The notes under the pieces: model-generated
What the model saw: the letters and a program-made list of their open reading frames with translations, nothing else
What the model was told of the DNA's origin: nothing
Database searches by the model: none
Shown here: piece by piece, positions 58,921-64,000 of the stretch
How positions within the stretch are numbered: the stretch's first letter is position 1
Layout of the letters: each line of letters opens with the position of its first letter
Position numbers and translations under genes: made by a program
Assembly (NCBI GenBank): GCA_035635555.1
Contig: DASQAT010000016.1
Coordinates: 1 to 64,000 of the forward strand
Direction of reading: 5' to 3'
Length of the DNA stretch: 64,000 nt
Source of the DNA: Candidatus Dormiibacterota bacterium
GTDB lineage: Bacteria > Acidobacteriota > Polarisedimenticolia > Gp22-AA2

Positions 58921-61440
58921 TCACCTGCACCGCGCGGCCACCAGCGTAATGTCGTCCTCCTGCTCGCCGGCGCTGAATTTCCGGACCGCCTCGAGGATCG
59001 CCGTCACGAGCGCCGGTGCCTCCGCCTGGCGATGGCTGCGCAGCGTCTCCAGGATGCGCGCCTCGCCGAACTCGACGTCCTGGTCGCTCCGCGCCTCGGT
59101 GATGCCGTCGCTGTACAGCAGCAACGCGTCCCCGGGCGCCAGTATTGTCTCCGCCACCGCGCAGTCCCACGCGTCGAACGCTCCCAGGATGGTGGCCGTG
59201 GCCGCCAGGCGCTCCACGCCGCCGTCGGCGCGCATCAGAATGGGCGGATTGTGCCCGCAGTTCGTGTAGCGCAGTCGGCGCGTTGCGTCGTCGTAGCAGC
59301 CGAAGAAGAGCGTGGCGTAGCGGCTGTCGGCGATCGAGTCGCACATCGCCTGGTTCAGCCTGCACATCATCCCCCGCAGGTCCTCGCGCGCCAGCCCGGA
59401 CTGGCTGCGCAGGTTCGCCTGCAGGTTGGCCATCATCAGCGCCCCGGCGATCCCCTTCCCCGCGATGTCGGCCAGCACCAGACCGACCTGTCCGCCGCCC
59501 AGCTCGAGGAAGTCGTAGTAGTCGCCCCCGACGGCGCGTGCCTGCAGGCAGTGGCCGGCGCAGTCGAGTGTCTGCAGCCGCGGGACGCGGCGTGGCAGGA
59601 GTTTCAACTGCACCTCCTTCGCCAGCTCCAGCTCGACCGTGGCGCGTCGCTCGGCTTCCAGGCGCACGGCGATCTGCCCGGCGAGTCGGATGTTCTCCAG
59701 CGCCAGCGCCGCCTGGCTCGCCACCGACGACAGCAGGCGCCAGTCCTCCTTCGAGTACGGCTCCTCGGAGAGACGCTCTCCCAGGAGGATGACGCCGGCC
59801 TGGCGCCCGTCCCGTCCGAACAGCGGTACGCGGCGTCCGCCCTCCGTCACACGGTCCTGCGACGAACCTGTGGGCACGATCCGCTCCGGGCTCCCCGCCG
59901 GCGCGCCCTGCACCGCCACGAGCGAGCCGCTGCCGTCTTCCAGGTAGATCGCCAGCGAGCTGGGATGAAGCGCCTGCCGGATGTGGCCGGCCAGGAACGC
60001 CCCCAGCTCCTCGCGGGTGGTGGCGGCGGAGGTCTTCTCGGCCAGCGCCTGCATGATCTGCCGGGCGTCGTAGGCGCTGCGGAAGAAGGCGCGATCGATC
60101 CTCTGCGTCACGCTCGTCCGCAACAGCGTCCCCGTCCACACCAGAGCGATGCCGAATCCGGCGCCGAGGGTGGTGCCGGCGGCCGCGCCGAGATCCAGGC
60201 GGGCCTGCAGGACTCCCGCGGACCAGCGGGCGAAGAGAACCGTCACGGCGGAGCCCGCGACGATGAGCAGCAGCGTGAATCCGCGCTGCACCAGCAGGTA
60301 GCGCGCCCCCCGCTTCAGAAGCAGCGGGATCTCCAGGACCCGGTGCTTGATGATGGCGTAGGCGAACGACAGCGGGAGCAGCAGGACCGCCAGCACGGTC
60401 GGTGCCCACACCCAGAACGGGTAGCCGTAAGGGGACCGCTTGGCGGCGACCGCCACCATGTTCAGCACCATGAACGGCAGGACCCCCACCACCGTCCCCC
60501 AGACGATCACCCGGGTCCGCCGTCGCGCCTCTGAAGTCGGCGCGCGCAGTCCGTTCCACACCAGCGACGCGAGGGAGAGCGCCGTGGCTCCGAAGTAGTA
60601 AATCGAAAGAGTCGCGCCGGTGACCGTCGGGCCGACACGATCGGCCACGCGCATGACGGGGGCGAAGCCGCCGGCCACGTACGCCGCGATCCCCAGCGGC
60701 ACGACCAGGGCCGCGGCCGCCGCCATGAGCGACGTCTTCAACCAGGGCAGTCGCCTGTCGATCGGAGAAGGGACAGGGAAAACGGCGCAGAAGTAATAGG
60801 AGAAGGCCCCGAACAGCCCCTGGAAGATGACTTTGTAGCCGGCGGCGAAGCCGCGCAGAGGCGGGAGGATGAGCCCCTCCAGCGCCTGGATCGGCGCGAC
60901 GGCGATGAAGCTCGTGAACAGAAGCGCCAGCAGCCAGGCGTTGCGATCCTGGAGGCGCATGAACAGGACGAAGAACCCGACGACGAGGAACATCACCGGG
61001 AAGGAGCCGACGGCCTGGGTGGCGATGGCCCGCGCCGGCGTCCGCTCGCCGCCCTCGCCGGCAGGCGGGCCGAGCACCACCGGCACGACCAGGGGAATCG
61101 GCTCGCCGGTCCGCTCGATCGTCAGGCGCACCACGTCCCCCGGCTGGCCGCGGGTCACCGTATCCGGAAGGGGGACGTAGGCCTCGAGGGGCCGGCCGTC
61201 GACCGCGCTGATGAGGTCTCCCGGCCGCAGTCCGGCCGCCTCGGCGCCGCTGCCTGCGATGACGCGGGTCACTCTCAGGGAGTCCTGGCCGCGCGGATTG
61301 TCGTACTCGATGCCGATCACCACCCGCGGCTGCACGCGGATGTAGTACATCCACAGGCCGCTGTAGAGGACGGTCGCCGCGGCGAGCAGGATCGCCGCAA
61401 GCCTCAGAACAGGCCGGGGCAGAGACGTGAGTCCGCTCAT
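58921..61440 (-). CDS. PDZ - membrane - GAF - PP2C (SpoIIE/RsbU-type) phosphatase
   Basis: 839 residues. One N-terminal helix (about 10-28) is followed by an external PDZ domain (about 35-115: VTRVIAGSGAEAAGLRPGDLISAVDG), a block of about seven hydrophobic helices (about 140-375), a GAF domain (about 430-570) and a C-terminal PP2C domain with GGDYYDFLEL and VLADIAGKGIAGALMMANLQ. Such proteins dephosphorylate anti-sigma-factor antagonists in partner-switching stress pathways. No anti-sigma or antagonist gene is adjacent. ATG 61440 was chosen over upstream Met codons because TATAAT (minus strand 61456-61451) lies 10 nt before it. Confidence 0.85.
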   Translation of the reverse strand: MSGLTSLPRPVLRLAAILLAAATVLYSGLWMYYIRVQPRVVIGIEYDNPRGQDSLRVTRVIAGSGAEAAGLRPGDLISAVDGRPLEAYVPLPDTVTRGQPGDVVRLTIERTGEPIPLVVPVVLGPPAGEGGERTPARAIATQAVGSFPVMFLVVGFFVLFMRLQDRNAWLLALLFTSFIAVAPIQALEGLILPPLRGFAAGYKVIFQGLFGAFSYYFCAVFPVPSPIDRRLPWLKTSLMAAAAALVVPLGIAAYVAGGFAPVMRVADRVGPTVTGATLSIYYFGATALSLASLVWNGLRAPTSEARRRTRVIVWGTVVGVLPFMVLNMVAVAAKRSPYGYPFWVWAPTVLAVLLLPLSFAYAIIKHRVLEIPLLLKRGARYLLVQRGFTLLLIVAGSAVTVLFARWSAGVLQARLDLGAAAGTTLGAGFGIALVWTGTLLRTSVTQRIDRAFFRSAYDARQIMQALAEKTSAATTREELGAFLAGHIRQALHPSSLAIYLEDGSGSLVAVQGAPAGSPERIVPTGSSQDRVTEGGRRVPLFGRDGRQAGVILLGERLSEEPYSKEDWRLLSSVASQAALALENIRLAGQIAVRLEAERRATVELELAKEVQLKLLPRRVPRLQTLDCAGHCLQARAVGGDYYDFLELGGGQVGLVLADIAGKGIAGALMMANLQANLRSQSGLAREDLRGMMCRLNQAMCDSIADSRYATLFFGCYDDATRRLRYTNCGHNPPILMRADGGVERLAATATILGAFDAWDCAVAETILAPGDALLLYSDGITEARSDQDVEFGEARILETLRSHRQAEAPALVTAILEAVRKFSAGEQEDDITLVAARCR

Positions 61441-61526
61441 GTGTGGGCGGATTATATCCTCAGCGAGGTGTCTCCCCTCGCGGCTCCCTCTTTCGGACGC
61501 GCCCCCCCGGCGGGCTGACAAACCGT

Positions 61527-61555
61527 TTGACATACACATCATAGGTGTGTACCAT
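61527..61555 (+). promoter_or_regulatory. Promoter and operator of RHH/MazF operon
   Basis: TTGACA (61527-61532) and TACCAT (61550-61555), 17-nt spacer. TACACA and TGTGTA, 7 nt apart within 61533-61551, form an inverted repeat between the boxes. GTG 61563 follows the -10 box after 7 nt with no ribosome-binding site, so the mRNA should be leaderless. Confidence 0.65.
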
Positions 61556-61562
61556 CAGTTCC

Positions 61563-61808
61563 GTGCATCGACGCATCAACATCACCTTGCCGGAAGAGAC
61601 GATTCGGCTGATTGACCGGGTCGCGAAGAAGGGAGACCGGAGCTTCCTCATCTCCGAGGCCGTGCATCGCTACGTGGCGTCGGTCGGGAAGGCAAGACTC
61701 CGCCGCCTTCTCAAGGAGGGGGCGCTCCGCCATGCCGAGCGCGACCTGAAGCTCGCGGAAGAATGGTGCAGCCTGGACGAGTCCGCGTGGCACGACGAGC
61801 AGGAGTAG
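61563..61808 (+). CDS. Ribbon-helix-helix antitoxin of MazF-type toxin
   Basis: 81 residues from GTG 61563. [37 protein letters not shown] is an RHH DNA-binding domain; the C-terminal helix ([23 protein letters not shown]) should bind the toxin. An upstream GTG at 61545 overlaps the operator and is less likely. The stop lies within the toxin gene. RHH antitoxins paired with MazF are common outside the classic MazE. Confidence 0.82.
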   Translation: MHRRINITLPEETIRLIDRVAKKGDRSFLISEAVHRYVASVGKARLRRLLKEGALRHAERDLKLAEEWCSLDESAWHDEQE

Positions 61809-62158
61809 CCCCTCCCAGGAGAGGCGAGGTCTACCTGGTCTCATTCGATCCCACCGTGGGCGCCGAGATCAAGAAGACCCGACCCGCGCTGATCATCCAG
61901 AATGACCTGGGCAATCGCTGGAGCCCGGTCACCATCGTGGCGGCGATCACTTCGCGATCCGACACGCCTGCCTATCCCGTTGATGTGCGCGTCGATCCGC
62001 CGGAGGGCAACCTGAACGTTCCCTCCGTGGTCCTCCTGAACCAGGTCCGGACCATCGATAGACGGCGCCTGGTGAAGCGACTCGGCAGGCTGCGTCCCGA
62101 CACCATGAAGCTCGTGGATCGGGCGCTCCAGATCAGCCTGGGCCTCGTGGGACTATGA
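61787..62158 (+). CDS. MazF/PemK-family endoribonuclease toxin
   Basis: 123 residues from GTG 61787 (22-nt overlap with antitoxin). [30 protein letters not shown] and VTIVAAITS are the MazF core motifs including the conserved Arg-Pro, and [15 protein letters not shown] closes the fold. It cleaves mRNA at short motifs. Its TGA overlaps the ATG of the next gene, so toxin translation is coupled to a transporter gene. Confidence 0.88.
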   Translation: MARRAGVAPPRRGEVYLVSFDPTVGAEIKKTRPALIIQNDLGNRWSPVTIVAAITSRSDTPAYPVDVRVDPPEGNLNVPSVVLLNQVRTIDRRRLVKRLGRLRPDTMKLVDRALQISLGLVGL

Positions 62159-62577
62159 GGCGACAACAGGATCTCAAGACCCTCGTCGTCCTGGCCCTCG
62201 CGATCCTGGCCAACGGGGCGGGAAATCTCAGTCTGAGCTACGGAATGAAGTCGGTGGGCCCCCCTGGAGCCTGGACGCTGCCCGGTCTCTGGGCCGTTGT
62301 CGGCACCGCGCTGTCAAGCCTGCCGGTCATCGCGGGAGGGCTTCTGCTCCTGATTTTCTTCGCGCTGTTCCTGGCGCTCCTCTCGTGGGCCGATCTCAGC
62401 TACGTCCTGCCGATGATCTCGTCCTGCTTCGTCGTGAGCGCACTCCTGGGGCACTTCGTGCTCGGCGAACAGATCTCTCTCGTCCGCTGGGCGGGCATAG
62501 CACTCGTGTCGATCGGTGTGCTGCTCGTCGGCCGGACCGGCCCTTCGAGCCACGCTTCGAGGGCGCCGGCCTCGTGA
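62155..62577 (+). CDS. Half-size DMT/SMR-like membrane transporter subunit 1
   Basis: 140 residues with four predicted helices, ending LVRWAGIALVSIGVLLVGR. The pattern of an EamA/SMR half-protein (ALAILANGAGNLSLSYGMKSVG; SWADLSYVLPMISSCFVV) is clear. Its stop and the GTG of the next gene overlap by GTGA. Such pairs often form heterodimers that export small molecules or lipids; the substrate is unknown. Confidence 0.75.
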   Translation: MRRQQDLKTLVVLALAILANGAGNLSLSYGMKSVGPPGAWTLPGLWAVVGTALSSLPVIAGGLLLLIFFALFLALLSWADLSYVLPMISSCFVVSALLGHFVLGEQISLVRWAGIALVSIGVLLVGRTGPSSHASRAPAS

Positions 62578-62942
62578 TCACGGTTCTGCTGGTCGGCGTC
62601 ATCGTCCTCTGCTTCTCGTTCGGGGACATCGCGCTCACGCGCGGGATGAAGCAGGCGGGCGAGGTGTCCTCCCTCCGCCTGGCCGTCCTCAACGAGGTCG
62701 GCGGCCGCGCCATCCGATCCCCCCTCGTCCTGCTCGGCGGAGCGCTGCAGATCGTGGCCTTCGTCACGTATCTCGTGGCCCTGTCGCAGCGCGACTTGAG
62801 CTACGTGTTCCCCCTGACCGCCACGAGCGACATCGTCACGACGCTCGCCGCCCGTTACCTGCTGCACGAGCGGGTGTCGCCCACGCGCTGGGCCGGGGTC
62901 GTTATCGTCTCCGTCGGCATCGCCCTGATCTCCGCCTCCTGA
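62574..62942 (+). CDS. Half-size DMT/SMR-like membrane transporter subunit 2
   Basis: 122 residues from GTG 62574, four predicted helices (SFGDIALTRGMKQAG; RDLSYVFPLTATSDIVTTLAARYLLHERVSPTRWAGVVIVSVGIALI). It is homologous in layout to subunit 1, which suggests duplication and heterodimer formation in opposite membrane orientation. It is the last gene of the four-gene coupled operon that begins with the RHH antitoxin. Confidence 0.75.
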   Translation: MITVLLVGVIVLCFSFGDIALTRGMKQAGEVSSLRLAVLNEVGGRAIRSPLVLLGGALQIVAFVTYLVALSQRDLSYVFPLTATSDIVTTLAARYLLHERVSPTRWAGVVIVSVGIALISAS

Positions 62943-63055
62943 CACATCCTTGACAGCCGGAAGCGCCCGAGGGTATACACGGCTCACTGACATCCTCGAT
63001 CCGCTGACCCGGCCGCCGACAGGAGGCGACCATCGTCAAAGGTGGCCCGCGCACC

Positions 63056-64000
63056 GTGCCCGCATTCGTCCCGTTCGCCCTGGCCGCCATGGCCATCCTG
63101 GGCGTCGCGGGAGACTTCGCCGAAGCCGCGTCGACCCTCGCCGACTGCTCCCTTCCCGACGATACGTGCAACGGGATCGACGACGACTGCAACGGTGTGG
63201 TCGACGACGACGGAGTCGGCTACGACCTGGACGACGACGGTGTTCCGAACGCCTGCGACAATTGCCGCTACACCGTGAATCCTCTCCAGCAGGACCTGGA
63301 CGGGGACGGCGAGGGGGACGACTGCGACCTCGACGACGACCTGATCCTCGTCACCCTCCCCGACCAGAACCTCGTCTTCTGGCAGCAGGAGCGGCCGTTC
63401 ACCCGGTTCAACCTCTACCGCGGCAACCTTTCGGCGCTCGCCGACGCCGACGGGAACGGTGCGGCCGACGACTACGGCCCCTGTCTCGACCCGGACGATG
63501 CGAGCGGCGGATTCTTCGATTCCAACAATCCTCCGCCCGGTGAAGGATTCCTCTATCTGGTCACCGGCATCGATTCCACCGGGGAGAGCTCGATGGGCCA
63601 GGCGAGCAGCGGGGCCGTGCGCCCCAACCTGCACCCGTGCGAGCCGCGCATCTTCGGCCACCCGCCGGTGATCCAGAGCGTCACGTTCCTGGTGAATCAG
63701 CAGGAGTTCGTCCAGTGCGATTTCACGACCGTCCTGGAGGACTGGTTCTGCGTGAACGGGATACCCGGGACTCACGCCGACCCCGGGATCTTCCTCGAGG
63801 GGATCTACAACCGGCTGCAGTTCCAGGTGCGCGCGACCGACCCCGACTCGACGCCCGAGCAGGAGAACATCCTGCTGGTGAGCGCCAGTTTCCCCGATCC
63901 GAACGGCCTCGGGGAGATCTCGCTCGTGCTGTTCGACGATGCCTCCCAGAATCTCTTTCGGGTCAATCAGGTTGCCAACTTTCCCGAGGAGTGCTCGGAG
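63056..64000 (+). CDS. Secreted protein with MopE-type metal-binding motif, 3' end outside window
   Basis: Partial, at least 315 residues from GTG 63056. The N terminus is hydrophobic (PAFVPFALAAMAILGVAG) and fits a signal peptide. It is followed by CNGIDDDCNGVVDDDGVG, the acidic motif of MopE-type Cu/metal-binding proteins, and DLDDDGVPNACDNC with DLDGDGEGDDCD, thrombospondin type 3-like Ca-binding repeats. The rest is beta-rich. The reading frame extends upstream to ATC 63032, which lies 5 nt after AGGAGG and would add KGGPRT, a good signal-peptide n-region; ATC may thus be the real start. The gene has no ATG start. Confidence 0.7.
   Translation, partial: MPAFVPFALAAMAILGVAGDFAEAASTLADCSLPDDTCNGIDDDCNGVVDDDGVGYDLDDDGVPNACDNCRYTVNPLQQDLDGDGEGDDCDLDDDLILVTLPDQNLVFWQQERPFTRFNLYRGNLSALADADGNGAADDYGPCLDPDDASGGFFDSNNPPPGEGFLYLVTGIDSTGESSMGQASSGAVRPNLHPCEPRIFGHPPVIQSVTFLVNQQEFVQCDFTTVLEDWFCVNGIPGTHADPGIFLEGIYNRLQFQVRATDPDSTPEQENILLVSASFPDPNGLGEISLVLFDDASQNLFRVNQVANFPEECSE

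Overview
The window is GC-rich bacterial DNA from a chromosome with many secreted or surface proteins: MopE-type metal-binding and thrombospondin-type-3 motifs, hemolysin-type Ca-binding repeats joined to a DUF11 domain, subtilase, M3 peptidase, and PDZ/GAF/PP2C signalling. It also has several toxin-antitoxin pairs and defence genes. This content would suit an Acidobacteriota-like or other deep-branching Gram-negative lineage, but no rRNA or marker gene is present, so the phylum is a guess. Many start codons lie 6-7 nt downstream of a -10-like hexamer with no Shine-Dalgarno sequence, which suggests common leaderless transcription.

Layout. 0.2-6.7 kb: a TMEM175-like channel, a leftward operon (lipoprotein, anchored coiled-coil protein, PAS-GGDEF-EAL), then a flavin amine oxidase and a TerB-like protein. 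6.7-7.5 kb: RHH/PIN toxin-antitoxin pair. 7.5-19.5 kb: secreted M3 peptidase, subtilase, AsmA-like/GT51 glycosyltransferase, RTX-like repeat protein, BNR/YCF48-like protein, S1-domain protein and HAD phosphatase. 19.5-20.8 kb: a small unknown gene, an orphan BrnA-like antitoxin with a clear promoter/operator, and a relatively AT-rich stretch. 20.8-29.9 kb: hydrolase-cupin fusion, then the Hen1/Pnkp RNA repair pair and a membrane-anchored double-AAA+ Clp-like ATPase.

30-50.6 kb is a defence island. The left part is worn: AbiE with a frameshifted toxin gene, a frameshifted and truncated DUF2075 gene, a secreted trypsin-like protease and a decayed HNH nuclease. The right part is an intact eight-gene rightward operon: SNF2 helicase-DUF3883, OLD-type ATPase/TOPRIM nuclease, UvrD-like helicase, DUF1156 adenine methylase, AAA ATPase, DUF4276 TOPRIM-like protein, DUF499 ATPase and DUF262-HNH nuclease. 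I read it as a helicase-methylase-ATPase core with a Gabija-like pair and an ATPase/TOPRIM pair nested between core genes, and a type IV-like nuclease at the end. This is the strongest candidate for an undescribed composite system.

50.6-64 kb: a probably 5'-truncated chromosomal gene, a Phd/PIN pair, a CHAT protease convergent with FecR-like and CHASE2 membrane genes, a PDZ-GAF-PP2C phosphatase, a RHH/MazF pair translationally coupled to two half-size DMT/SMR transporters, and a secreted metal-binding-motif protein running off the end. No tRNA, rRNA, CRISPR array, integrase or complete insertion sequence was recognised.
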